This document shows, piece by piece, positions 37,320 to 48,640 of a DNA stretch of 64,000 bases. The translations under genes were made by a program, and so were the position numbers. Under the pieces are notes generated by a model, which saw nothing but the letters and a program-made list of their open reading frames with translations, was not told where the DNA came from and did not search any database. Position 1 is the first letter of the stretch; every line of letters begins with the position of its first letter. Source of the DNA: Polydactylus sextarius (lineage: Eukaryota; Chordata; Actinopteri; Polynemidae); the NCBI GenBank assembly GCA_016801845.1, contig CM028906.1, positions 3,162,001 to 3,226,000 on the forward strand, in the 5' to 3' direction.

Positions 37320-37800
37320 GCAGCTTGGCTAATATGGTGACTTGTGAACATAATGAAGTTCAGTATTGCTTAAAAACTCCTGATCTCTTGGGATTTTCAC
37401 AAATAGAGCAAACTTGAACTGAAGAATGATGTGTACAACCAAAAATCACTAGCCACAGTTCTACAGCAAATGTGATATTTAAAGAGCAAAATGGCCAGGC
37501 TGGTTGGAACTGACAGAAAAGGCTTTGTTAAGCAGAAAAACATCTTAGGATGTGCAATATATCAAACAGATGGCAGATAAGAACAATATCAAAAGACCAT
37601 GTTGAGTACCACTCCTAACAGCCAAGAACAGAAATATGAGGCTGCTGCCAAATTGGGCAGTTACATATTTGATGTATCTGAATTTCTGCTGAGGCATGCC
37701 GATGGTAGGGTCAGAATTTGGCATCAATGGTGTGATTCCATTGGACCAATCTGCCTTGTGTCAATAGTCCAGGCTGGTGGCAACTCTGGCAACAGACTGG
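37320..37800 (+). pseudogene. Tc1-like transposase pseudogene (truncated)
   Basis: The nucleotide sequence follows a common fish Tc1 transposase. CTGATCTCTTGGGATTTTCAC near 37380 corresponds to the helix-turn-helix region. ATGGCCAGGCTGGTTGGAAC near 37490 and AGCAGAAAAACATCT near 37532 continue it in order. At 37675-37790 the reading FLLRHADGRVRIWHQ...CLVSIVQAGG matches the SRFLLRHADGRVRIW...CLVSTVQAGG region just after the first catalytic Asp. The SDES that should carry that Asp is degenerate (YIFDVSEF). Matching stops at about 37800, so the second Asp and Glu of the DDE triad are absent. No terminal inverted repeat was found on either side. Confidence 0.85.
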
Positions 37801-38502
37801 GGTGAATTTCAGCTGACCTGGTTCTGTAGGTCAACATGGATGAACTTGGTTATAAAATGATTTCTCACTCACAGTACTTGGTTTGCTGGGAGACGTAAAC
37901 AGCAGTGATCACAGTAAGCGGCATTTGCTTGAAAAGGATTTTTCTTTCTTTACTAACATCAGAACCTTGTGGTCAAAGGCATCTAACAGTCTCCGCATGG
38001 TATCTCCTGTGTGCATAAAGGCTTCAGCTTTGGAGCAGTAAACACACAACTATAAATCCCCCTTTACCCAAAACTGACTGGCTGACCAGCACCCTTTCTC
38101 AAAGATGATTGAGAGGCCTGTTATTGGTATTTTGTGTGCACAGTGTTGTGTGCAGTATTTTAACAGTTTACAGAAGTTTCTCTGGTTGGTTCCACAAAAT
38201 GGTCACGTGCACAAAAACATACACATCAACCCCTGTAATGCTATTCCATCCACCATCTGTTGGGTTGGACCAATTATGCGTACCCCCTGCTGCAGCAGCA
38301 ATTTTTCCTCCCTGAGGAGACTGACAATGATGAAATCGTATGTATGTTGGGACTATGGAGACAAAGCTTCTTTAACTTTCTGCCCAAGGAACTTTTGATT
38401 CTGCAGCAGCTGGTGTGCACTGTAAAAGGTTTTTAAATTTTCAAAGCTAAAGGAATGCCACTAAACACAAGATTGGTGTTTACTAGTTTTAGGACTGGAA
38501 AA

Positions 38503-38583
38503 AATATTAATCCAAATCAGTGGTTTGGATTAATATTAATTAATATGCCCCTCCCAGCATGGACATGCTGGGAGGGGGCATAT
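38503..38583. repeat. Two adjacent hairpins
   Basis: AATATTAATCCAAA (38503-38516) pairs perfectly with 38524-38537 (7-nt loop). ATATGCCCCTCCCAGCATG (38543-38561) pairs with 38564-38583 apart from one extra G, with a 2-nt loop. The second is GC-rich in an AT-rich setting. Confidence 0.9.
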
Positions 38584-38620
38584 GGGAGTTATTTATGGGA
38601 GTTATTTATGGGAGTTATTT
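38582..38620. repeat. Three exact copies of a 13-bp unit
   Basis: ATGGGAGTTATTT is repeated three times head to tail, starting in the last base pairs of the GC-rich hairpin stem. Confidence 0.9.
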
Positions 38621-38699
38621 AATCCTTTCTAGAAAATAAATTAGTTAAAACAGAGATTATTAGTTAGTTATTCGTTAGAAAATACAATAATTTTAAACT

Positions 38700-38900
38700 A
38701 ATTCAATTTAATTAAATTTTATTTGTATAACACCAAACCATAAAAAAACATTTATTTCGTGGCACTTAACATGGAGAAGACCAACATTTCCACATGAGCA
38801 AGTGCTTGATAATGGAGACAGAGGAAAGGGAGGGGAGTAGGACAGGGGAGAAGGAAAAGAGGGAGACCAAGAAGAAACAGTATGCACTATTTACAAGTAG
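38700..38900 (+). repeat. Dispersed fish repeat, first part
   Basis: TTTATTTGTATAACACCAAA, CCATGAGCAAGTGCTTGATA-like words and a GA-rich run (AGGAAAGGGAGGGGAGTAGG) match the first part of a widespread fish repeat in which this precedes the sequence seen at 60730-61020. Confidence 0.5.
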
Positions 38901-39154
38901 TTGTTAAAGCAAAATACAAACTATACAACCTGTACTTACAACCATGAAAATAAAAGAATGTCATCAATTTCTAATTTGAGCTGAACAGAATTTGCAGCAG
39001 ATCATTTTTGTCTATCGGGATTATTTTTGGGGTTCCTAGTCTCCAGCACTGTTCTCTTGGGGGTTGAAGATTTGGGGAATCTTCTGCTTTAAACCAAACA
39101 ACAAAATATAAACCCTGTTTTAGCAGTTATTTCTTTCTTTCTTTCTTCAATAAC

Positions 39155-39265
39155 TGGCTTTATGGATCAGTTTGCAGGGTTTAGTGGCATCTAGTAGTCA
39201 GGCCATAGATTGCAACCAACTGAAAACTTCTTATATCACCACTTCATTTTCCAAGCAGAGAACCT
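39155..39265. repeat. Dispersed fish repeat fragment
   Basis: TTTGCAGGGTTTAGTGGCAT, CTAGTAGTCAGGCCATAGA and TTGCAACCAACTGAAAACTT resemble a short repeat often found in fish 3' UTRs. The 90-codon frame over it is not a gene. Confidence 0.4.
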
Positions 39266-39472
39266 ATGATGGCATCAGGCAAAGTAAGAACACAGCCAGT
39301 GTTTGGTTTATTCTTTCAGAACCTCTGAAAAAACTTTGCAAACTCCATGAAAGAGAACCAGCACAGGATGAAAACAGGAAGAGTCATTCTGAACAACTTT
39401 CAGATTCAGGTAATCATACAGTAATAAAACACAATTATGAATAGATATGTTTTATAAACCTCTAAATAACTG

Positions 39473-39511
39473 TTTCCTAACGCAAACAGTGGAACTTTTT
39501 GCGTTAGGAAA
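39473..39511. repeat. Perfect 14-bp inverted repeat
   Basis: TTTCCTAACGCAAA (39473-39486) pairs with 39498-39511; the loop is 11 nt. Confidence 0.9.
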
Positions 39512-41824
39512 TTGTTTAGCGCTTTAATCCATCACTCATCTTGAATGAGCAGAAAGGGTATTGACATTGAATATTGAAGCCTTGTTTAAAATAATTGGCC
39601 AGATGAGGACACTTGATATACTATATATGTGGAGCAAAACATGGAATGCTTGAGTGTGATGTCTGTTCTTCTGTTTGTACAAACTAATTTAACATTAGTT
39701 TCTGTCAATCATGAAACTTGCTGTGGTTTACCTCAGAAAGAGAAATGAGATGACAGCTCAGGGGAGAAAAAAAAATGCATGATGTGCATGATGTGAGAAC
39801 AGGCTGGGAGGGTGGGGTTGGGGGGCTGTTGAGGAAGACAGTTTTAAACAGTTTTACACATTCCTCCCTTCTTTACAGCACTTCTGTACACATTTATTTC
39901 CACATCGTCAGTAATGTATACAGATACAGATGTCACTGCTAATGTTGTAAAGTAGTGTATATTTACGCGTGCAGTTTCCCTGGAAGCTCTCTAAACACAG
40001 ATGTAACTCCGGTAAATATGGCGGAGATGGTCTGAAGTCATGGTGAGGTCACTATAAGGTCCAAGACACCCAGTAGGGCGAGTCTGTTGTATAGCACTGG
40101 ACTAACACCTATGTGGACTGATGTACTGTGACCTTGTTGGGCAGTTTCCAAATATTTCTTTACATCTCTGTGTTGTGCAAAGTATGAAAACACACTGAGA
40201 GATTTGTGATAAAGTTGTTGCAGCTCTCACAGACTTTCATCTTATCCTTGGTTGAATCTTATTGTTCTCCCTCAGGATTCAGACCTTGAACCTTCTCAGA
40301 CTTAACTGACATCAACTAGTAAGTGATTTAATGTGAGAAGCAGCAAAGACTTGAAATAGTATAAATAGGGACAGGATAGCACATATATAAGCCCATATTA
40401 TGTTACCTTGACAACGCTAAAACATGTGGCCTACTTTAACAGGTTTGGGACTTTTTATGCATCATTCACAGTCGAGGTGCTGGAAGGAGAGACTGTCTGA
40501 TATCATTACCTTTTTTATGCTTCTGGGCTTTCCCTCATAATCCACGTGTTTCACGTCACAACGCTATGAACTGTGGGTAATTCCCTATGGCAATTTCAGC
40601 AGTAAGCGATGCGTAAAGGACTCAGAGAGTCTATGAGAGAGACCTCAGTTACTTGATGATTTGATAGTGGGACTGGCCCTGAGCCCTTATGGATTTAACA
40701 GAAACTATCCTCATGAGTCTGAGAAAGTGACATTGAGACTGGATGTTTGTATTTCTTCCTCTCTTTCCTTCACCTGCTTGACATCATCATACAAACCAGG
40801 TCTGGTTTATGAACCCCAGTGTCTTTCTACACATGTAATAGTTCTGCTCTCTGTTGCTTATTTCTCCACTGACTGTTGAATCTCCTGTGTTGCTTCATTT
40901 GCTTGACAAACTGTCGTCCCCTTCTACTCTTCCTCCTATGTAATCTCATTCCCTGCTGCTAAGCCATCGCCATTCCTCCCATGCCTGTACCTCACTCCAC
41001 CTGAGCCCTGTTGACCTGACCATCCACTCATGAAGTCTCCTGAGACAAACAAAACATCCTCTGACACTCTGACACTCTAAAGAATATTGATATTGTGTAT
41101 ACCTAACCTGTACATACGCAGGTCTTTTGTTCTGTATTGTACGTAACGAATTGGACAGGAATGATACTCAAACACCATATTTTGCTTTCTTGTGTTATAT
41201 TTTGTGTACATGTGTCATGGCCCAGTGGTTTGTGGACTTTCCGACTGTGGCCTTGTGAAGCCCAGCTGACTATAAATACTGCATGGAGCTTTACATAAGT
41301 GTGGTTGTCATTAATGTGGCGGGCCTTTCTCCATTCCTCCACTCCAGCACTAACACACACTTAGTGTTACTCACAAATAGCTGCTTCTCGAGTTACGGCC
41401 CATCAGTAAGATTTTTATTTAAAGAAGCACAATTATGGGAAATATGATGTTCCGGTATTTAAAGATGATAAATGCAGACACATATGACTGTCTCAGTGGC
41501 ACTCAAACTTGTTCTGAATGTGATCTCACAGGAAAAAGTGTCTAAAATCTACAGTATATACAGTCTGGAGGATTTTCCCTGGATCTTCCTGGACAGTCTG
41601 ACTCACAGTCCAGCCCTGGGCGGCACAGCTGGTTCACCTGTTTGTCTCAAGGCTCTTGTGGTGACTTTGTTGCCTTGAAGTTTGTATTTTCTCAAAGGAA
41701 GTCTTGGAATATCTTCAGAAAACTCTCCCTCCAACCAGAATCAAGACTGGAACATCAGTAATGATGGCGTTACAGCACAAGGAAAAAACTAAGCTGACTC
41801 TGTAGTTCTGACTCTAAGCTGACT

Positions 41825-41849
41825 CTTGTAAACTGGCCCAGTTTACAAG
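41825..41849. repeat. Near-perfect palindrome, 12-bp arms
   Basis: CTTGTAAACTGG and its exact reverse complement are separated by a single C. A direct repeat of AAGCTGACTCT (about 41790 and 41816) lies just upstream. Confidence 0.9.
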
Positions 41850-43321
41850 TTTGAAACAAACTAGATTTGTATAAATTATAAATTATTTACCTCCTTAAAC
41901 CAGTCATCAATGTACTGGTCAGAATCTATCTTGACAGAGATGTAACAAACCCTTTAAAAACTGAATAGTTCCTTATACAGCTTTTTCTTCAACATTGAAC
42001 CAATTCATGGGCTGCATTTGGACAAGGCCATCTCATTTTGAAAGCTTCTCTAAATTTGGCAAAAAAAGATCCAATGGGCAGATCCTTTAAAAGCCAACCT
42101 CATCCCAGGATTTTGTGCACACCGGTGATTAAACAATGTTTAACAAGGACCCAGAGAAATAGCCCAAACAGTCAAACAAATACAGTGTCGGGTTTCAACT
42201 CGACAATTAAATAGCTAATGATACAAAGGAATAATGTCTCCCGGTATATTGTCCATCTGTAGTGGTCAAGGTTGCTAGGCGATGATGAGGATGGAAACAG
42301 CTGGTAGACCAGACCATCTCATGACGTGATGTCTGAAAAGTCTGTAAGCATCTATAACCACCGTTTTCACTTTAGAGATCCAGCATACATGGAGCAACAT
42401 TATCATTTATTTGGAAGTTGTATTTATGACCATATGGTTATTTCTTTTGCCTCCATTTCTCCACCAACTTCTGTCTCTGGCAGGTAAATACTCCACTGCG
42501 TTCACCAGTGAGTGGGGTGAGTTGTTGAGCTGAAGAGATAGTGAAGATAGGAAAAAAAAAAAAAAAAAAACATCTCCCCCTGGTGGCTACTGCAAAATAG
42601 GTGTAGTACCCTGCCTCTGAACATCAAGGGGGGCATAACTAAAACATTAAAGCACAAATCAACTTGGTTTCTGTCATTTTAGTTACTCCTTGGTTTTCAT
42701 TTTTCAGAAAAAGTTTGGTTATAATCAGTTATTTCTGGTTACGACAATATGATTGACAGGTGAGATTGTGATTGATTGTGTGGGACTGTGATACCACTGC
42801 GCCACCACTCCACCACTTCATAATTGTGCAAATGCTGGCTCCCAATGACATTCTCGCTGTTAAGATGGCTTCACAAATGCAGGATGTAGAGGCAATTTGC
42901 AGCTTTATATAAGGTCACATTTTTGACTAATAAGCTCACTTTGTGGTGAGGAGTCATCATTGTACTATCAATAGAAAAACATTGACTGAAACAGCTTTAA
43001 AGTTTGATGACTTGTCTCCTATTAATGGAACAGATCACTTCAAAAGAAAAAAAAGAAATCATGTAGACCCCTGAGCATTGTACAGCATGTACCAAACCGC
43101 ACCTAAAGGTATCATCTTACTGTCAGCTTTGACTCGGCATGCACATGCTCATTCTGTGATCCACTTTACAGTGGGAAAGACCAAAAAGTGAAGACGAATA
43201 ATAGAACACGGTGCACAGAGAAAAGCTAGAGGAAAAGGGAAGGAAAAAGAAAAGAGAGAAACATCAAAAGAAGAAGAAGAGGCTGTGCTGGAGCAAGCCT
43301 GGGGGAGAGGCAATGAAACAC

Positions 43322-43351
43322 CTCACACACACACACACCACACACACACAC
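43322..43351. repeat. (AC)n microsatellite, interrupted
   Basis: Two AC runs are separated by CC. Confidence 0.9.
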
Positions 43352-43374
43352 AATCTGCATGTCACTCATATGTC

Positions 43375-43520
43375 AGAGAGGAGGGCAAACCCCTGCTGGA
43401 GATTAATTACTCAGTACCATTCACTGGGGGAATTTGGGGATTTTTTCCCTCTTGTGTCCCATTTAGCGGACACACACCTCTGCCCCGGGGACATTCAACT
43501 CTGTGGGTGCAGCAACTCTT
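43375..43520. promoter_or_regulatory. Candidate conserved non-coding element
   Basis: GGAGATTAATTACTCAGTAC, CATTCACTGGGGGAATTTGG and TGTCCCATTTAGCGGACAC form a non-repetitive block next to a CA repeat. The two overlapping frames through it are not conserved domains. Confidence 0.2.
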
Positions 43521-43844
43521 TCCCAAAAAAGAAAAACTGCTCATTCTTTTCATAAGCAAATGCTCTTACCGTGTCTGTTAAAATGTTAATGGGATGAAGA
43601 GAAAATAACGTCTTGTTTGCTTTGAACTTGAGCTTACATGACATCTGTGAAGAAAACCAGTCGTTTTTGATGACTTAAGGGCACAAGCTCCAAGATGCAC
43701 ATTTTGACTTGTTACAGTTTGTTGGTTTGTGCTGGTGCCAAAGCAATTCACCTCCATTTACCCAACTGATGGATTCCTTCTTCATTCAGTGTGATAAACT
43801 TTGTTTTTATGCAAAAGCATTACATCTTATATTGTAGGCTTCTA

Positions 43845-45020
43845 AAGTGCATAAGGAAAGTATTCACAGTGCTTCACTTTTCCCTACATTTTGTTATGTT
43901 ACAGCCTTATTCCAAATTGTATTAAATTAATATCTTTCCTCCAAACTCTACATGTAAAACCCCATCATGACAATGTGAAAAAAATGTTTTTGCAATGTTT
44001 TTTCACATCACATGTACATAAGTATTCACAGCCTTTGCTTTATACTTTGTTGGTCTGCAGCAATTACATCCTCAAGAAAAAGATGCCACAAGCTTAGCAC
44101 ACCTATCTTTACATGGTTTCACCCATTCTTCTTTGCAGTACTTCTCAAGCTCCATCTGGTTGGGAGATGTCTGTGCACAGCCATTTTCAGGTCTCCCCAC
44201 AGATGTTCAATTGGTTTCAAGTCTGGGCTCTGGCTGGGCCACTCTAAGACATTCACAGAGTGGTGCTGAAGCCACTCACACTTTTGTGTTGTTGTCCTGC
44301 TGAAACATGAACTGTTGCCTTAGTCTGAGGTTAAGACTGCTCTAAAGCAGGTTTACATTGCTACATTCATCTTTCCCTCTATCTTGACTAGTCTGCCAGT
44401 TCCTGCTGTTGAAATACATCCCCATAGCACGATGGTGCCACTGCTGCTTCACTGTAGAGATGTATTGGCCTGGTGATGAGCGGTGCCTGGTTTCCTCCAA
44501 ACATGACACTTGCCATTCACACTAAAGAGTTCCATCTTTGTCTCATCAGACCAGAGAATTTTGTTTCTGAGGTCTGAGAGTCCTTCAGGTGCCTTTCAGC
44601 AAACTCCAGATGGGCTGCCATGTGCCTTTTACTAAGAAGTGGTTTTCTTCTGGCCACTACCATACAGGCCTGATTGGTGGATTGGTGCAGAGATGGTTTA
44701 CGTCTGAAAGGTTCTCCTCTCTCCATGGAGGAATGCCTGAGCTCTGACAGTGACCATCGGGTTCTTGGTCACCTCCCTGACTAACACCCTTCTTCCCCAG
44801 TCACTCAGTTTAGACGGCCGGCCAGCTCTAGGAAGAGTCATGGTGGTTTCAAACCTGTCTCAGAGGTCTACAGACAATTCCTTTGACTTCGTGCTTGGTG
44901 TTTGGACCCTGACATGCACCGTCAACTGTGAGACATTATATGTGTGCCTTTCCAAATTGTGTCCAGTCAACTGAATATTTTAAGCTGTAGAAACATTTTA
45001 AGGATTATCACTCAGTCTGT
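43845..45020 (-). mobile_element. Tc1-like transposon fossil (second family), minus strand
   Basis: The end at 43845 carries GGAAAGTATTCACAGTGCTT followed by TTTTGTTATGTTACAGCC, an end sequence I know from fish Tc1 elements. A second copy of AAGTATTCACAGCC occurs at 44020-44033. Transposase remains run leftward from about 44910. The promoter-side end fades out near 45020, after TTTAAGCTGTAGAAACAT, so that terminal repeat is lost or truncated. Confidence 0.85.
44040..44910 (-). pseudogene. Tc1-like transposase pseudogene (DD34E type)
   Basis: On the minus strand, transposase pieces follow in order. KEL..DLRD is near 44885-44850. GRPSKLSDWGRRVLVREVTK, the linker between the DNA-binding helices, is at 44820-44770. 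ARRKPLLSKRHMA then LEFAERHLKDSQT is at 44660-44570. An LWGC-like piece is near 44420 and FMFQQDN with the second catalytic Asp is at 44305-44290. A KEEWVK-like C-terminal piece is near 44120. Stops and frame changes interrupt it, and the segment between the two helix-turn-helix units is deleted near 44850. It is a different Tc1 lineage from the copy at 37320-37800. Confidence 0.85.
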
Positions 45021-45559
45021 CAGATTAAGTTGACAATACCGGCCAATATGTCCTTGAAATTGATGGGGGAAGCAGGAATGGTCAATGTAAGGATGTGAGC
45101 CATCCTTACAGGACAACTGTATTGGTTTTGTTATTGGTACATTTTTACTTAAACTAACGCTACACAACAGCTATCTGTGAAGTAGCTCATATTTATGATC
45201 CAAAATATTTTAGGTTTTAGTTTCTGCTGGTTTGCAACAATAACAAAAGATAATCACTGCTGGCTGTGTTAACCATTGTAGTGTTATCTAATAGAGCACA
45301 GAGATTATGAGACTGGGATTTTATGTGAAAACAAAATGGTGCAGTGAGGATTTCACCAGCAACTGATGATTGAAAATGATGTTGTCCAGTAGTTAGGGCA
45401 GCGCTGAGCTGTATCCTCATTATTACATGATATTCCTCTAGAGACTGTGAACACAGCTGGTGGGGAAATACTGTTGAGATGTAACTTTCCTTCACAGTTG
45501 TCTATTTAAATGTCAGGGTATATATTGTTTCTTTATTCTGTTTATTTTCTGATGGGTCC

Positions 45560-45770
45560 AATAGTGGTCCTTTGCCATAAATATGGTACAAAGATTCAAG
45601 ATGATCAAATTTTGTTAAAGGTCAAGGTCATTGTGATAACACAAAACACATTTTGACCAGATTGATCAGATTTCACTGGTCAGCTGTGAAAGATGAAGGT
45701 CACTGAGAAATCACAAAACACAATTTTGAATATAAATAAAGAGGTCCAAGTGGTCTGGTTGGTGGATGCT
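45560..45770. repeat. AGGTCA-rich dispersed repeat fragment
   Basis: AAAGGTCAAGGTCATTGTGA and GAAGGTCACTGAGAAATCAC, each followed by ACAAAACACA and TTTTGA, are two tandem versions of the unit described at 7320-8110. AGGTCAAGGTCA is at 45619-45630. Confidence 0.55.
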
Positions 45771-46309
45771 TACAGCTGTGAGGTGATGATTCTAGTTCAT
45801 TCTTCATTAATTACCTCTCTATCTCTCTTTGTGCCTTCTTTCCAGAGGAAATAATTAGGGCTGTCAATAAATTAAAAACAAACAAACAAACAAACAAACA
45901 AAAAAAAAAAAAACTAATTAATCTCACATTTTGAATTTCATTAATCTAGACTTGCCCTGTAGTAGCACGCATGGGTCATCAAGAGCAGTGTCTAACATGT
46001 GCTCTATTAGCATTAACATTAGCATTACAGCTAGTAAGCGCCATAATGCGTGGAGGACAATTATCACCGGCCCAATTTTGAGACTGGCGAAGCAAACTAG
46101 AATGTGATGGAGTCTCATCAATGTATGGGAAACACTACCTGAAGCAATTAGAATGAGGGAATAAGGGTGACAGAATTCACTGGAGCAATGAATAACACAA
46201 AAAAATAAAAAAAAATACAGTGGATTGCGAAGACTTTTTTGTGGCTTTGAAGTCTTAAAAACATCTTTGTGTTTGTCAGGTCTTGTGTCTATGAGTTTAT
46301 CAAAAGCTC

Positions 46310-46636
46310 CACCCACTATCCATCCTACTCATCCCTTTAGGGTGCAGGAGGCCAGTTAACTAGGTGACGGCACTTACACACTGGACAAGTCACCAGTCTA
46401 TCACATGGGCAAACATATATAGATAAACAACCAGACACCATGACATTCACACCTACAGGCAATTTAGTGTCATCAGTCAACCTAAGTAACCTGCATGTGT
46501 TTGGATTGTGAGAGGAAGCCAGAGTATGTGGACAAAATCCATAATGATATAAAGAAAATATGCAAACAGGTCAGATCCAAACCCAGAACCTCCTTGCTAT
46601 GATGCAACAGTGCTAACCACTGCACACGTGCCACTC
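46310..46636 (-). mobile_element. tRNA-derived SINE, minus strand
   Basis: Read on the minus strand it starts with a tRNA-like head with an A box (GTGCAGTGGTTAGCAC, about 46625-46610). A B box (GGGTTTGGATC) follows at about 46584-46574. A conserved body follows, with plus-strand words CACACCTACAGGCAATTTAG and GTGTTTGGATTGTGAGAGGA. It ends in a GGATGGATAG-type tail near 46316. I recognise the whole arrangement from a widespread fish SINE. Confidence 0.85.
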
Positions 46637-46692
46637 TCATATGGCTCATTTCACATGGAATCTCTCAGATTTATCCTTATCTGCTGTCCCTG

Positions 46693-48188
46693 TGTGGCAG
46701 GTCAGGTGTTGCCCCGCCTCCACTCAATGTTCTCATGTGGGCCTGATTAGAGTGATTTCACCTGTATAATTGTCGCGCCTCTCCTGGGGCGCAGATTGCT
46801 GCCCGACACTCAGGTGGTGAGAACTCAGCTTGCCCTGCTCCGGTTGTGGCATGCTCTGGGGTTTTATTCTGTGTGCTTTAGTTATTTTAAGGTACTTTAA
46901 GGTAGTTGTGTGTGTAATTTTATGGCACATCATGGTATGACAGCTGCCGTGATCTTTGTTATCTTCCAGCGTTGTTTGCCGTGTTGTGGGGTGCCTTATT
47001 GTGAGCGACTGGGGGGTGTGTGGCGTCCGCTCTCGACTGTCACTGTAGCTGGTGACCAGTTCTGGGGGCATAAAGCTCCTTTCGTTCGGGTAAGCGTGCT
47101 GTAGCTGGGAAGTGGTAGCAGCTCTTCCTCCTCCTCCTCCTCCTCCTGTGTGCTGTCGTAGCTGCTACCTGGTTATCCCATGGAAACTATGGCCTCGGGT
47201 CTGGGTGTGGTCTCTCCGTCCTCACTGTCTTCACCACCATTATCGGCGTCTCGTCTATTGGTTTGGTTAATTGTTTGTTTTTTTTGTTTCGTTTGTGTTC
47301 TTGGTCTATTTTTTTGGGTTAAATGTTGTTTTTTTTCATATTGACCTGTGGATGTTTTTTGTTTATTTCTCTATTATATAAATCATATATATATATTTCA
47401 TATATATCATATAAATTATATAAATATTTTCGATTATATCATTTCTGTTTTGATTTAGTTTAACACCAGCGGTTTCGGATTAGGGGGCCTGTTTCGCTCA
47501 GCTGGGCAAACTGCTGAATTTGTTCTTGTTTCATTAGTATTTTCTTTTACATTGTTAATTTGGTTTCCTTTTTGTTTTGAATATTGGTGTTTTCATTTAT
47601 TTCTGAGTAATTAGTATGTAGCTCTGATGCGAGTAAGGGTAGTATAGGCCTATGATTTTAAATATTGTTCCCTGGGCAACTCAACTGGGTGTCGCACCAC
47701 CACGGGATTATAATTTTGTTTCTTTTGTTTCCCATACAGGAGCTGGTGCAGCGGGCGGCAGGCTTCCCCAGGTGGTGGTTCCCTTCACACTCCCTTAAGT
47801 TTGCTGTGACACATTGTGGTGGTTTGGTTGGTAGTGTTTTTTTTTTTTGTTTGTTTGTTATTTGAGTTGCTTTAGTCTGACCGTCTCGCTAAGGCCTAGC
47901 CTCGTGTTGTTGTTGTTTTTTACCGTGATTGTGGTTTGGGACCTACACTCTAGTTGTTCCCAGTTGTAGTACCTGAGCTTCTTCTCTTAAATCTGGTAAT
48001 TTGACATATAAATATTAATGTTTTTGGAAGTCAGTCTCTTGTCCTCTCTAAAAAGTTGGTGTAATGAATCTGTGTGACCTTGTTGGCCTGGTTCAGGGTC
48101 AAGAGGTTATTTCCTGGTATTTCTCCTGTAGTTCCCCCAGGTGGCGTTGTCGAGCAACTCTCCCTTCTTCTCACCATGCTCTGCCACA
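46693..48188. repeat. Candidate solo LTR, about 1.5 kb
   Basis: The segment starts TGTGGCAG and ends CTGCCACA, an 8-bp perfect inverted terminus with the TG...CA ends of LTRs. The 4 bp just outside are CCTG on both sides (46689-46692 and 48189-48192), as for a target-site duplication. The interior has a (TCC)n run, T-rich tracts and an AT-rich (atat)n zone at about 47378-47430. It has no gag or pol coding, which fits a solo LTR of a retrovirus-like or Gypsy-like element. A non-autonomous DNA element is an alternative. Orientation is not set. Confidence 0.5.
47125..47148. repeat. (TCC)n run inside the candidate LTR
   Basis: About eight TCC units. Confidence 0.9.
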
Positions 48189-48289
48189 CCTGGTTACAAA
48201 ACTGTTTATAAAGTAGCTAAAAAAGCTCCACTTGCAGTAGCTGCAACAAGGCATGTATTATATTTTATTGAGGTTTATTGCAAAAACTG

Positions 48290-48640
48290 AGAGGATTGAC
48301 TAGAGCTGAATCTTGATGATGACTAGAAACAGGATCTTGTCATCTGGAGAAGAGGCACTGGAGCTGAGGACTGAGGCACAAACACTAAACAGCCAAGTAA
48401 ACATCAAAAACGTGGACAGAAAGGTTTAAGAAACTGATTTGGCGAGAAGTGTGAGTGCAGATGCCGTCCTTAAGCACATCATGGTCTGCTGATTTGGTTG
48501 ATGCAGGGCAGGTGTGCAGGAAGCCAGGTCCAGCTGTCCCCTGCACACACACGAACTTCAGAGGATGTCTGGCTCATTCATTTCCTTCAGACTCAGTCTG
48601 ACAACTCCACCTGACATGAATGTGTAAAACGATTTAAGTC
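48290..48640. repeat. Dispersed fish repeat (family not resolved)
   Basis: GAACTGAGGCACTGGAGCTGAGG-type words, GCAGGGCAGGTGTGCAGG, CAGCTGTCCCCTGCACAC and TCTGACAACTCCACCTGACA are characteristic of a non-coding repeat common in fish. It begins about 100 bp after the candidate LTR. Confidence 0.4.

Larger units (their letters stand above)
39512..43374. other. Non-coding stretch
   Basis: It holds the palindrome at 41825, a poly(A) at 42550-42570, and a short tRNA A-box-like sequence on the minus strand near 42795-42820. No gene was recognised. Confidence 0.5.

Noticed and set aside
42790..42822. tRNA A-box-like GTGGCGCAGTGGTATCACAG on the minus strand
   Set aside because: No B box at a suitable distance; most likely a SINE shred or chance.
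47665..47865. Frame following a cccatacag|GAGCTGG splice-acceptor-like site
   Set aside because: It lies inside the candidate LTR, ends in a poly(T)-encoded Phe run and has no partner exon.
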